Below are positions 8,413-17,315 of a DNA stretch of 32,869 nt, piece by piece (the first letter of the stretch is position 1; each line of letters opens with the position of its first letter). The notes below the pieces were generated by a model. It made no database searches and had not been told where the DNA came from. It saw nothing but the letters and a program-made list of their open reading frames with translations. Made by a program: the position numbers and the translations under genes. This DNA is from Deltaproteobacteria bacterium. GTDB taxonomy: Bacteria; Desulfobacterota; Desulfarculia; Adiutricales; Adiutricaceae. The stretch lies in NCBI GenBank assembly GCA_031279515.1, contig JAITII010000098.1, positions 1-32,869 of the forward strand, written 5' to 3'.

Positions 8413-9288
8413 CTACCTTGCCCAAAGGTCTTCCAGGGCACCAAAGGCTACCATTTTTGCAGCTGGAATATCTATGGCCCTGGACTGGCACTTGGCTGTG
8501 TTATTACTCCACAAGGCGATGGTGGCCCCCTCACTGGATAGGAGGAGGTCCCCAGCAGTAAGTGCCCCGCCTGCTGGTCTTTTGGGCTCCAACATGAGTT
8601 CTTTGGCCGGACAATTGCCATCTGCGGCTAAGATCCCATCTATGTATTCCCAAAAAAGGAGAGAGGATTCTTGGGGCTTTGGGAAGATCTGGTCTATGGT
8701 AAGGGCCTTTCCGGTCCTCAAATCGTAGTTGGCAAAATTATAAGAGACTGTGCCCCGCACATGGACATTCTTACGATAGTTACCTATGAACCTATCTACC
8801 CTGAAAAGGGAGAGGGTAAAGGGTGCAGATTTTTGCAAAAAGTGCTTGGTTTCAATACCCACGGGCAGGCATTTGCCAGCGCAGCCTTCGAAAAAGTCAT
8901 TGCAAGAGATCTTTTGGGCCATATCCCTGGCTTCTCTAAACTTCTTAGCCATGGTGGTGGCCAACATGGCGTCTAAATCAGGGCTTCCTGTGTTTTCTGG
9001 ATACTCTATGTTTATATAAATAAGATCGGTGGCGCAGGTGGGTGATTCAAGGTTATGCTGGAGGATATTGCGGCGGATGTCAGGTATTTGGGCTGATTGC
9101 GGAGTCCCATCGTCAAAACAGGTGCCATTTTCACAGATTCCCGGCCAGCCCCCGATGTATTCGGATTTTAAATAGCCTTGGGCAAAAGTGGCGGAAAGGG
9201 CGCAAAAAACTATGATTACTCCCAAGATGAGGGGAAAAAGAGCGGCCCTTTTCCTCTTTTTTAGATAATTGTGCGGAACTGTACCCAT
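8413..9288 (-). CDS. Secreted DUF3298-domain protein
   Basis: This 291-residue protein begins with a signal peptide: basic KKRKR at 10-14, a hydrophobic core at about 16-33, and a probable cleavage site after TFA at 36. The mature part carries the DUF3298 (RsiV C-terminal-like) pattern FRVDRFIGNYRKNVH followed by YNFANYDLRTGKALTIDQIFP. In other proteins this domain is linked to cell-envelope or lysozyme-responsive proteins. It is rich in cysteine (CENGTC, CNDFFEGCAGKC and others), consistent with disulfides in the periplasm. It lies 4 bp upstream of the proposed rsmD start, so the two may be cotranscribed. Specific function unknown. Confidence 0.8.
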   Translation of the reverse strand: MGTVPHNYLKKRKRAALFPLILGVIIVFCALSATFAQGYLKSEYIGGWPGICENGTCFDDGTPQSAQIPDIRRNILQHNLESPTCATDLIYINIEYPENTGSPDLDAMLATTMAKKFREARDMAQKISCNDFFEGCAGKCLPVGIETKHFLQKSAPFTLSLFRVDRFIGNYRKNVHVRGTVSYNFANYDLRTGKALTIDQIFPKPQESSLLFWEYIDGILAADGNCPAKELMLEPKRPAGGALTAGDLLLSSEGATIALWSNNTAKCQSRAIDIPAAKMVAFGALEDLWAR

Positions 9289-10318
9289 AGTAATGTAGCT
9301 TTTGCTTTATTAACCGCAGCCTTTAGCTGAAAGATTATCTAGAGATTTTTGACTAACAGGGAAAGCTTTTAAGATCCGGCAAAAATTATATCTTATCTTT
9401 TGCTAGTTTTTAAGGTGTTTTTACATGCTCTAAGATAAATAAATAGCCGTTAACTATTGAGACTAATGGGCCTTTACGCCAAAGGGTTAAATTGAAGTCA
9501 TGGGAATAGTTTTGCGGGAACTTACAATAATCTAGAATATATAGTATTATTAATTTATATATTAGCTATATATGGTAGATATATTGCCCGGAAGGGGGCC
9601 ATGCGCTAGAGGCTAGCTCTCACGCGCTAGTTGCCATGTGCCATGCGCTAGCCTGGCAACTAAAATGCACGAACTTGGCAAATTAAATGCGCGAACTTAA
9701 AGCCCGCAAATTTAGGGCTTCTAACTAGTGAACTCCAAAATATTTAAGCTCAGAAAGCTTACATACCTCCTACATTAATTGAAGATCTTGGCATTTTAAA
9801 GGAAATAATCTTAGCGCGAAAAAATCTTTTTAGCGTATAATGTGCTAGCTTTTTTTGTGACCTAAAGCTTTAATTAGGGTTTTTTGTTTTTTTATTGCTT
9901 CAGAAGATACCATCCAGCACTGTAAAATTTAAGGGCACAAGAATAGGACCGTTTTCTTAAATAGAGAATAACAAAAATTCTGCCCATGGCTAAATATCAG
10001 CTTAAAATAACTAAAAGTCTAGTAACTTACTAATTTTTTTAGCCATGTTAAGGGAAAATAACTTGTGATTACTACTAAAGACTAACTCCTATGGACTTTT
10101 CAGAAGTTAGGTTTTAGCCTAAGGGAGAGGAACTTTTTAGCTTTGAGTTTAAAAGCCTTAGGTGCTCATGTAAGTAAAGCAATTTTGGGCACAAGGCAAA
10201 GTACAGAGAGCTTTCAGAGTATTTATCACATTAATTATAGATCTAATAGATGGGCATAAAGAGAAATGAACTAAGCTTGTATATTATTAGATTCCAGGAT
10301 TAAAAGATAAAAGGAAAA
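9289..10318. other. 1-kb noncoding AT-rich gap with small inverted repeats and a sigma-54-like site
   Basis: No convincing gene was seen. The stretch 9600-9660 repeats CATGCGCTAG (9600 and 9642) and a variant CACGCGCTAG, and contains the inverted repeat AGTTGCCA/TGGCAACT. A plus-strand TTGGCAAATTAAATGC at about 9675-9690 has GG and GC spaced as in a sigma-54 promoter. A short AAGCCC/GGGCTT hairpin lies at its predicted start (about 9700-9720). A T-rich weak hairpin lies near 9860-9895. It may be decayed coding DNA. Confidence 0.5.
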
Positions 10319-11617
10319 CTAAGGCTTCTTTATCTTATCACCAAGGGCACAGCTTATCTGTGAGGCAATGATGGGGGCAACCAGGCTCTGGGAGGCCAAG
10401 GCTTCTTTTGCGTTTAAGCCGGTTTTGTGGGATAGTGCGGGGTCATCTACGTATTGGGCTAGGACGGCAGCTAAGGTGGAAGGTTCTACGCTAATAGCTC
10501 CTTCTGCTTCAATTAATAAATCCGCTTCACCTGAAAAGCTGGACATATATGGTCCAAAGATAACAGGCTTACCAAGAGCCGCTGGCTCATAGGGGTTATG
10601 ACCTTGGTAGCTTTGAAAAAAGCTGCCACCAACAATAGCTAGATCCCCTATCTCATAAAAGGCTTTTAGCTTTCCCATGGTACTTACTATCCCAACCTGG
10701 GGAAGGGAATCTGTGGTAGCTTTAGGGTCATTGGTGTAATCAGCAGTAAAACCTTTGCGGCGGGCTAGCTCTAAAATTTCTGCGGCCCTTTCCGTGTGGC
10801 GGGGGGCCAGGATGAGTTTTACTGGACTATTTTCAGCCGACTTTCCAGGCAGTAATTTAGCCAGGGCCTTTAAGATGAGCTCTTCTTCCCCTGGGTGGGT
10901 AGAGCCGGCCACTAGGAGATAGGGCCCTTTGGAAAGAGGTGCTGGTAAAGGGGGCTCATTTCTAGCTAAGGTAATCAAGGTATCAAATTTGGGGCTACCT
11001 AAGACTAAGAGCTTATCGGGGTCTACACCCAATAAAATGAGCCTGGCCTCGTCTTTGCGGGAGATAAGGGTAATGAGGCTCATGGAGGAAAAGAGTTGGC
11101 GGAAGAAGGAGGGAAAAAGCCTATAGTGGCGAAGGGATTTTTCTGAGATCCTCCCGGCAGCCAAGATAACGGGGACTTCTCTTTGTTGGGCCTTGCGCAA
11201 TAATCCAGGCCAGATCTCGTTTTCAACTAAAATAAGGGCACAAGGCTCTACCCTATCAAAAATCCTCCGAGGTGCTCCCCAGTGGTCCAGGGGACCGGCT
11301 ATGACCTGGACTTTTTTGTCGTCTTTAAAGAGCTTTTCCGCATGACTAAGTCCAGCTGGAGTACTTACGGAAAGGAGATATTGGGGATAGTCCAATTGCT
11401 CTTGGAGGGCTTTTAAAAGCAGGGCGGCACTCTGGGCTTCTCCCACAGAGGCGCAATGGAACCAGATGGGTTTTCTACCGCCAGCTGCGGTGTAGCCCAG
11501 GCGGTCTAACCAATGTCCGCCGTAGCGGCCAGAAAGGGCAGAGGCTAAAGAGACAGGTAGGGATACCAGGGCTCCTAAGAGCTGGTAGAGGGCATGTGGG
11601 ACTGTTAGTGAATCCAC
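10319..11617 (-). CDS. waaA: 3-deoxy-D-manno-octulosonic acid (Kdo) transferase
   Basis: WaaA (KdtA) is an inner-membrane GT30 glycosyltransferase that moves Kdo from CMP-Kdo onto lipid IVA in lipopolysaccharide synthesis. A hydrophobic N-terminal segment at about 8-28 would anchor it. The motif WFHCASVGE with the catalytic glutamate is at 52-60, LILVENEIWPGL lies in the middle, and a C-terminal nucleotide-sugar domain has GGSFFQSYQGHNPYEPAALGKPVIFGP. It has 432 residues, close to the family norm of about 425. The GTG start overlaps the end of secB by 13 bp, which suggests coupled translation. It implies an outer membrane with lipid A. Confidence 0.95.
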   Translation of the reverse strand: MDSLTVPHALYQLLGALVSLPVSLASALSGRYGGHWLDRLGYTAAGGRKPIWFHCASVGEAQSAALLLKALQEQLDYPQYLLSVSTPAGLSHAEKLFKDDKKVQVIAGPLDHWGAPRRIFDRVEPCALILVENEIWPGLLRKAQQREVPVILAAGRISEKSLRHYRLFPSFFRQLFSSMSLITLISRKDEARLILLGVDPDKLLVLGSPKFDTLITLARNEPPLPAPLSKGPYLLVAGSTHPGEEELILKALAKLLPGKSAENSPVKLILAPRHTERAAEILELARRKGFTADYTNDPKATTDSLPQVGIVSTMGKLKAFYEIGDLAIVGGSFFQSYQGHNPYEPAALGKPVIFGPYMSSFSGEADLLIEAEGAISVEPSTLAAVLAQYVDDPALSHKTGLNAKEALASQSLVAPIIASQISCALGDKIKKP

Positions 11618-12066
11618 TTGGCCACCGGGGTGGTTTGTTGTTCTGGGGTTTCGTCCTGTCCTTGGGTGGTGGAGTCAGGGGCCAGGGCCATGTTGATGAG
11701 AAGTGGTGGATAGCCACCACGCCTTGTGATCTCAGCTACGTATTCCCGCATATAGGGAAAAACCAGCTGGGGAAAGATATGCTGGATGAAAATGTTTTTT
11801 TCAACTTGAGGCACTGGAGAGGACATGGAAAAAACGGCTCCAAACTCCACTTCCAGGGAGAAAGGCATTTCTTGGGAACCCTGGGACCTAAAATACTGGA
11901 CAAAGTGCGCTATTGTGTCTCCGCTGGAAAATTCCCCCTTGTTTCGGATAGCCAGGGAAAGAGCTGGCTGTTTGCCCTCGGGTTTTTCGCTAAAGTTCGT
12001 GTTCTGGTAAAACACACTTTTTAGGAGCTTTAGCTTGGTCATCTCAAAGTTTATATGCTGTTGCAT
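11605..12066 (-). CDS. secB: Protein-export chaperone SecB (divergent)
   Basis: SecB keeps preproteins unfolded and hands them to SecA. The diagnostic block FPQLVFPYMREYVAEITRRGGYPPLLI, at about residues 98-124, matches the conserved FPYARE...RGTFPxLxLxP region of SecB. The earlier part fits the beta-sheet core (LEVEFGAVFSM). It has 153 residues with a polar, glutamine-rich tail. The ATG at 12066 follows AAAGGAG at good spacing. A 7-bp hairpin (12086-12092 with 12099-12105) lies just upstream of that site. It sits between rng and waaA, an envelope setting that supports the call. Sequence identity to the E. coli protein looks low. Confidence 0.8.
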   Translation of the reverse strand: MQQHINFEMTKLKLLKSVFYQNTNFSEKPEGKQPALSLAIRNKGEFSSGDTIAHFVQYFRSQGSQEMPFSLEVEFGAVFSMSSPVPQVEKNIFIQHIFPQLVFPYMREYVAEITRRGGYPPLLINMALAPDSTTQGQDETPEQQTTPVAKWIH

Positions 12067-12145
12067 AGATAAATGCTCCTTTAATGGTCCATGTAGTTAT
12101 GGACCGGAACCATCTAAATTTATGAGCAAAAGATAGTCCCATTTA

Positions 12146-13723
12146 TTAGGTGTAAGTCCCTGAAGGTATATTGTCAAGGGCCCTTGAAACTTCCACCTTA
12201 TGTTCCTCATGGTGCATGTTCTCATCGGCCTTGATATTAACTTGCCTTCCTAACCTCCGTTCCAAATCCTCTAGGGCGCTTCGGCCCTCGTCTAAAATTA
12301 AATCCCTCAAAGCAGTATGGACCCTTAGGGTCAAGGCTTTATTGGGATTTTCTGCAGCGGCTATTTCCAGATCTCGGAAGGCTTCATAGCAAACCGTAGT
12401 CCTAGAGAGCAAAAATCCCTGGCCTCGGCAGTAAAAACAGGGTTCACGCATAAGTCTATCAATATTTTCCCTGATGCGCTTGCGAGTCATCTCAATTAAG
12501 CCCAGCTCACTCATGGGAAGGATCTTGGTCTTTCCTTTATCCCTTCGGAGCATCTCCTTTAAGGCCTGAAATACCCGCTCTCTATTGCTCTCCTTTTCCA
12601 TGTCTATAAAATCTATTACTATAATGCCCCCAATATTCCGGAGCCTCAACTGGTAGGCTATCTCTCTTACGGCCTCCAGGTTGGTCTTCAAGATAGTCTC
12701 TTCGAGATTATGGGCCCCTACGTAGCGGCCTGTATTCACGTCTATAACAGTTAGGGCCTCTGTGGAGTCAATTACCACATAGCCCCCACTTTTGAGCCAT
12801 ACCTTCTTGTCCAAGGCCCTGGTTAGATCCTGCTCTACATTATAATAGTGGAAGAGGGGGTCCTTGCCGGTGTACAAAGACAGGGTAGAGACCAGGTAGG
12901 GGGCAAAAGAGGAGAGAAAATCTTTTATTTTGTGATATTTATCCTCATCGTCAACTATGAGGGACTCTACGTCATCTGTAAAGATATCCCTCACAGCCTT
13001 TAAAGTGGCGTCCAGTTCCCTATGGACCAGGGCAGGGGAACTTAAAGAGTCGGCTTTTTCTAAGATCCGGTCCCAGAGCTGGATGAGGAAACTGGCTTCG
13101 GCCTTGATAGCGAATTCTGAGGCGCCTTCAGCTGCAGTGCGGGCAATAAAGCCGTGGCCCTGGCCGTATTGCTCCAAAAGTTCCCTTAACCTTTTTCTCT
13201 CTTCCTCGTCCTCTATGCGCCTGGAGATCCCCAAATGGTTTACTGTGGACATGAAGACTAGCCGCCTTCCGGCTACAGTAATGAGAGTCGTGACCCTGGC
13301 GCCTTTTTGGCCAATGGGTTCTTTGGAGATCTGTACCAAGAGTTCTTGCCCCTCATCCAAGAGGGTCTCAATGGGAGCCTTGGGGGTCTCAGGTAGACTA
13401 ATGGTCTCTTTATGCTCAGTATGTTCCTCGTCCTCGTCATCATCGGTAAAATCGGTGTTTTCATTGCTTAAAAGTGTAGTGAACTTCTCATCCGACCAAG
13501 AGACATCGTCCACGTAAAGAAAGGCAGCTCTTTCCAGCCCAATATCTACAAAGGCCGCCTGGAGACCAGGCAAGACCCGCAAGACCTTTCCCTTGTAGAT
13601 ATTGGAAATAAGCCCCGCTCCCCTGGCACCTCTTTCCAACTGGAATTCCACAAGTTCCCCATTTTCCAAAAGGGCGATCCTGGTTTCATAGGGACGGTAG
13701 TTTATTAAGAGTTCAGAGGTCAT
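12146..13723 (-). CDS. rng: Ribonuclease G (RNase E/G family)
   Basis: RNase G is a single-strand endonuclease that matures the 5' end of 16S rRNA and degrades mRNA. An S1 RNA-binding domain starts at about residue 38 (ISNIYKGKVLRVLPGLQAAFVDIG). It carries an acidic insert at about 86-105 (DFTDDDEDEEHTEH). The catalytic metal ligands are Asp328 in VIDVNTG and Asp371 in IIVIDFIDME. The Zn-link is CFYC at 429-432. It has 525 residues, against 489 in E. coli, and lacks the long scaffold tail of RNase E. It follows the radical SAM gene by 14 bp, a gene pair that recurs in deltaproteobacteria. Confidence 0.94.
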   Translation of the reverse strand: MTSELLINYRPYETRIALLENGELVEFQLERGARGAGLISNIYKGKVLRVLPGLQAAFVDIGLERAAFLYVDDVSWSDEKFTTLLSNENTDFTDDDEDEEHTEHKETISLPETPKAPIETLLDEGQELLVQISKEPIGQKGARVTTLITVAGRRLVFMSTVNHLGISRRIEDEEERKRLRELLEQYGQGHGFIARTAAEGASEFAIKAEASFLIQLWDRILEKADSLSSPALVHRELDATLKAVRDIFTDDVESLIVDDEDKYHKIKDFLSSFAPYLVSTLSLYTGKDPLFHYYNVEQDLTRALDKKVWLKSGGYVVIDSTEALTVIDVNTGRYVGAHNLEETILKTNLEAVREIAYQLRLRNIGGIIVIDFIDMEKESNRERVFQALKEMLRRDKGKTKILPMSELGLIEMTRKRIRENIDRLMREPCFYCRGQGFLLSRTTVCYEAFRDLEIAAAENPNKALTLRVHTALRDLILDEGRSALEDLERRLGRQVNIKADENMHHEEHKVEVSRALDNIPSGTYT

Positions 13724-13737
13724 AGGGTTTCCAAGGT

Positions 13738-16311
13738 TTAAAGCTCCAAGAGGGTCTTTATTTTTTCCAGCTCCAATGCCAACTCAAGGGGGATATCCCA
13801 AAGGGCCCTGGCGGCATCCAGGGGTTTTGGGGTACCTAGGGGATTGGTGAGGATACTTAGCCTCACCTGGGAGGGGTTTAAAACAGTTACTTGGCCCACA
13901 TAGTCAGAAAGCTTGTATCTTTTCAAAATTCCCTTGGCATTAGTATAGCTTACTAGAGCTTCTGGAGAAAGGTCCCGGCCAAAGACGGGCTCTGGGGCTG
14001 ATATTGCCCACTCTTGGCCAGTCACTACTATTTTTGACTCCCCGGGCGGGTAGCGCCTAATGGACAAGAGCTCTAAGCCAGAGGGCAAGTTTAAAACTAT
14101 TTCTTCCGGAGCTAAATCGCCCTTTAGATTGAAGATCAAAAACTCATCTAAACTGGGGACTCCCAAGGGGAGGGCCGTTAAAAAGGAGAGCTTGGGGGAG
14201 GGATGGAAGCCCTGGGAAAGGGATAAGCTATAGCCCCCCCTCCTAAAGGCCCTTTTAAATACCTCCACCAGCTGCAGATGCCCTAAAAAGATAGAAAGCC
14301 CTTGCTTTTGAAAGCGGGCTAAGTAGCGGTAGCCGCTGGTTTGCTCGCCTTGGGTCTTAGCCCTTAGGGCACTACTTCCTGGCGCAGGCTCCGCCTGCGC
14401 CAGGGGGGCTATATTTTGGGTATCTTCAGAGGGATTTGTGCCAGGGCTTATGTCTTTTTCTTCTTTGACAAAGAGTATCCCGGTCTTTTCCCTGGCTAAG
14501 GTAATCTTGGCCCCGTCGGAACAGGCGCCGCAGCCCAGGCAGCCTTCTGTGCGGCAGTCTTGGGTGGAAAGTCCTAAAAGTGCCTTCTGGTATTCCTCTT
14601 TTAAGTACTCTTTGGTGACCCCGTAGAAGATATGGTCCCAGGGGAGGGGGCTTAAAAGGTCCTTTTCCTGCAGTAGGGCACTTATGTCTAGCTTTTCTTC
14701 TTTAAAGGCTAAAAGCCAAGAGTCTAAATTGAACTCTTCATTCCAGGCCTGAAAGTGGGCACCTAGTTTGTGGAGCCGCAGGAGGATCCGTCCCAATCCC
14801 CTGTCACCCCTAGCTAATAAGCCTTCAACCATGGAGGCTCCGGGGTCCGTGTATTTGACCGTTACCCCATGGATTCGGCAGTATTCTTTTACCTTTCTAA
14901 TGCGGGACTGAATTTCACTGACCTCTGACCCGGCCAGCCATTGGAAAGGGGTATGCGCCTTGGGGGTGAGGTGGGCCAGTCCCACATTCACCTTGGCCTT
15001 GGTAAGTTTCCTTATCCTTTGGGCCAAAGCGCCAATGGCGTAGAGGTCATCATCAGTCTCTGTGGGAAGACCGCACATAAAGTAGAGCTTTAAGGTCTTC
15101 CACCCCAAGGAAGCGGCAATGTCAGCGGCCCTTAGGATGTCATCATCAGTTAGGTCTTTATTGATAACTGCCCTAAGTCTTTCTGTGGCAGCTTCCGGGG
15201 CTATAGTAAAGCCCGTCTTTCTCACCCTTTTTATTTGCCTGGTTAGCTCTGAATTGATGGAGCGGACTCTTAAAGAGGGTAGGGATAAGGCTATGCCTTT
15301 ATCTCCATACAAATCCATAAAATTGGTGACCAGGGAGGTTATTTCACTGTGGTCTCCAGCAGAAAGGGAGAGAAAGGCTGCCTCGTCTTGGCCTGTGAAC
15401 TCTAGATTTTTCCCTATTAGATCTAGGATTAAATCCTGGCTTCTCTCCCTTACTGGCCTATAGATATAGCCCGCCTGACAAAACCTGCAGCCCTTGGAGC
15501 AGCCTCTGGCTATTTCCACCACAACCCTATCGTGGACAGGCTTTAAAAAGGGGACGATCTGTTTTTCCGGAAAGTAACAATTATCTAAACTTGTAGCTAC
15601 TGCCCTCTTGGGATAGGGGACGGCAGGTCCCTTGGGCCTTGTGCCCTTGTAGCACAGCTCTCCATTTGAGTTGGCTCCGTAGTAGGGGGCATAATAAGAG
15701 GGTATATACACCCCAGGCCTTCCCAAGAGGGCGGAGAAAAGCTCAGACTTATCGGCTCCTCCAAAGCGCCACTCCTTTATGAGCTCATAGTCGGAAAGCA
15801 TGTAGGGTTCCGCATCCCCTAAGAAAAAGATATCGAAAAAGTCAGCTAAGGGTTCAGGATTGGCGGCCCCTGGGCCGCCAGCTACGATAAGGGGCATGTC
15901 TTTGCCCCTATCCGCTGCCAAGAGAGAGACGCCCCCCATTTCCAGCATGTTTAAGATATTGGAGTAACCCAGCTCATATTGGAGGGAAAAGCCTACTACA
16001 TGAAAATCCTTTAAGGGCACTTTAGACTCTAAGCTGGTAAGGGGCAGCTTGGAGGACCTTAAATAGTGTTCCATATCCAACCAGGGGGCATAGACCCTTT
16101 CAGCGGATAATCCAGCTCTACCATTTAGTATGCCGTAGAGGATCTTGTGGCCTAGGTGGGAATGGGCTATCTCATAGGAGTCGGCAAAGGCCAAAGCCAC
16201 GTGTAAAAGGCGGCCGTGTAAATCCGTTTTTTTATTAGGCGTTGCCCCCAGCTCGTTACCTAGGTAACGAGCTGGCTGGGATACGGTCTTTAAGGCATCC
16301 AGGCAATACAA
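13738..16311 (-). CDS. Radical SAM protein (TIGR03960-like) fused to DUF2344
   Basis: A B12-binding-like region is followed by a radical SAM core with CSKGCRFC, whose three cysteines (271, 275 and 278 from the chosen start) bind a 4Fe-4S cluster. A Cys cluster CRTEGCLGCGAC comes later and may hold a second metal site. The last 190 residues or so are a DUF2344 (TIGR03936-type) domain, beginning YRYLARFQKQGLSIFLGHLQ. Members start near the PARYLGNE motif, so I chose the TTG at 16311, which has GGAG seven bases upstream. The frame is open to a TTG at 16434, but those 41 extra residues look unlike the family. The substrate is unknown; in other genomes it is paired with RNase G and ribosome-assembly genes. 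Confidence 0.85.
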   Translation of the reverse strand: MYCLDALKTVSQPARYLGNELGATPNKKTDLHGRLLHVALAFADSYEIAHSHLGHKILYGILNGRAGLSAERVYAPWLDMEHYLRSSKLPLTSLESKVPLKDFHVVGFSLQYELGYSNILNMLEMGGVSLLAADRGKDMPLIVAGGPGAANPEPLADFFDIFFLGDAEPYMLSDYELIKEWRFGGADKSELFSALLGRPGVYIPSYYAPYYGANSNGELCYKGTRPKGPAVPYPKRAVATSLDNCYFPEKQIVPFLKPVHDRVVVEIARGCSKGCRFCQAGYIYRPVRERSQDLILDLIGKNLEFTGQDEAAFLSLSAGDHSEITSLVTNFMDLYGDKGIALSLPSLRVRSINSELTRQIKRVRKTGFTIAPEAATERLRAVINKDLTDDDILRAADIAASLGWKTLKLYFMCGLPTETDDDLYAIGALAQRIRKLTKAKVNVGLAHLTPKAHTPFQWLAGSEVSEIQSRIRKVKEYCRIHGVTVKYTDPGASMVEGLLARGDRGLGRILLRLHKLGAHFQAWNEEFNLDSWLLAFKEEKLDISALLQEKDLLSPLPWDHIFYGVTKEYLKEEYQKALLGLSTQDCRTEGCLGCGACSDGAKITLAREKTGILFVKEEKDISPGTNPSEDTQNIAPLAQAEPAPGSSALRAKTQGEQTSGYRYLARFQKQGLSIFLGHLQLVEVFKRAFRRGGYSLSLSQGFHPSPKLSFLTALPLGVPSLDEFLIFNLKGDLAPEEIVLNLPSGLELLSIRRYPPGESKIVVTGQEWAISAPEPVFGRDLSPEALVSYTNAKGILKRYKLSDYVGQVTVLNPSQVRLSILTNPLGTPKPLDAARALWDIPLELALELEKIKTLLEL
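16248..16275. repeat. Perfect 28-bp palindrome inside the radical SAM gene
   Basis: Positions 16248-16261 are the exact reverse complement of 16262-16275, centred on CCTAGG. It encodes the conserved PARYLGNEL segment near the N-terminus of the radical SAM protein, close to the chosen start codon. Confidence 0.9.
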
Positions 16312-16443
16312 AGGAAAGCTCCAGAAAATATTAATTAGTACCCCAAAAACTCTAATTTGCCCCTTAGCTAATTTCACTAAATAAGGGCTAGCACTTAGCA
16401 TAAAGTTTTTGGGGCCAGCTTTTACTAGATCCAACTAGACCCT

Positions 16444-16500
16444 AAAAATGGCTTGTGGCGCAAAAGAGAGTTTGCGCTCTTTGTAGTTTTGCCATTTTTC
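16444..16500 (-). terminator. Nested inverted repeats after pyrF
   Basis: An outer pair AAAAATGGC (16444-16452) with GCCATTTTT (16491-16499) encloses an inner perfect 7-bp hairpin, 16458-16464 with 16471-16477. Read on the minus strand the outer stem ends in five U residues, 8 bp past the pyrF stop. This may be a terminator between pyrF and the radical SAM gene, though the large loop makes it atypical. Confidence 0.45.
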
Positions 16501-16507
16501 TAGCGCC

Positions 16508-17236
16508 TTAAGAGCTTGCAAGTTCAGCTAAGATCCTTTGGGCTGCTTTCAAGGGGTCCTTAGCGTCCCTAATGGGACGGCCCACCACCAGATAGCTGGC
16601 ACCATCGGCTAGGGCCTGGGCCGGGGTACCGGTGCGGCTTTGATCGTCTGAGGACACCTGTGCCCAGGAGGGACGGATGCCTGGGGTGACCAGGATGGGC
16701 TCGTCTCCCAAGTGTTCCCTTAGGAGCAAAGTCTCCAAAGGAGATGCCACAACCCCGTGGCAACTAGTGGCCACGGCCCTTTTGGCCAGGTGGAGGGCCA
16801 GGGCCCCTGGCGCCCTGTAATCCGGTGCCAGTTCCTGCATGGCAGCAGGGGCCAGGCTAGTAAGGAGCGTAACGGCTAGCACTTTGGTTTGGCCTGCCGC
16901 TTTGACAGCGGCCCTTAGCATCTCCGGACCCCCCTGGGCATGGACTGTAGTCATGTGGACACCTAAACGGGCTATGGCTTCCATGGCCCTACTTATAGTG
17001 GCGGGGATGTCGTGGAGCTTTAGGTCTAAAAATATGCCTACCTCCGGGGCCAGAGACCTTATTTCCTCTATGATGGAAGGCCCCTGGGAAGAGAAGAGCT
17101 CTAAGCCCACTTTGAAAAAGCCAACGGAGCCTTTCAGAAGCTCTACGTAATTTAAGGCTGCACTTTTAGTGGGAAGGTCCAGGGGGAAGATGAGTCTGGC
17201 GCGGGGGAGGGTGTTTTGAAAAGGGTCGAAGGGCAA
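16508..17236 (-). CDS. pyrF: Orotidine 5'-phosphate decarboxylase
   Basis: PyrF removes CO2 from orotidine 5'-phosphate to give UMP, the final step of UMP synthesis. The active-site block FLDLKLHDIPAT at 69-80 has the Asp71-Lys73-Asp76 charge network. FFKVGLELF at 40-48 holds the first lysine, and the phosphate-binding end VVGRPIRDAKDP is near residue 217. It has 242 residues, a normal length for the short bacterial form. The only upstream start in frame is a TTG at 17236 with a weak ribosome site. It lies between the zinc-ribbon gene and the radical SAM gene, both on the same strand and both separated from it by hairpins. Confidence 0.95.
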   Translation of the reverse strand: MPFDPFQNTLPRARLIFPLDLPTKSAALNYVELLKGSVGFFKVGLELFSSQGPSIIEEIRSLAPEVGIFLDLKLHDIPATISRAMEAIARLGVHMTTVHAQGGPEMLRAAVKAAGQTKVLAVTLLTSLAPAAMQELAPDYRAPGALALHLAKRAVATSCHGVVASPLETLLLREHLGDEPILVTPGIRPSWAQVSSDDQSRTGTPAQALADGASYLVVGRPIRDAKDPLKAAQRILAELASS

Positions 17237-17267
17237 GTTTACCAGCTTGATTTAATGTTAATTAAAG

Positions 17268-17292
17268 GGCGAAGGCCAATGCGGCCTTCGCC
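17268..17292 (-). terminator. Terminator after the zinc-ribbon/proline-rich gene
   Basis: A perfect 10-bp stem GGCGAAGGCC/GGCCTTCGCC pairs 17268-17277 with 17283-17292 around a 5-base loop. Minus-strand transcription leaves it through CTTTAATT. It lies 23 bp past the stop of the zinc-ribbon gene. Confidence 0.65.
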
Positions 17293-17315
17293 TTTGGGTT
17301 ATTAAAATAGAATCT

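Noticed and set aside
12957..13517. 186-codon plus-strand frame, Ser-rich
   Set aside because: It is antisense to the rng coding region and has low-complexity serine runs from its acidic codons.
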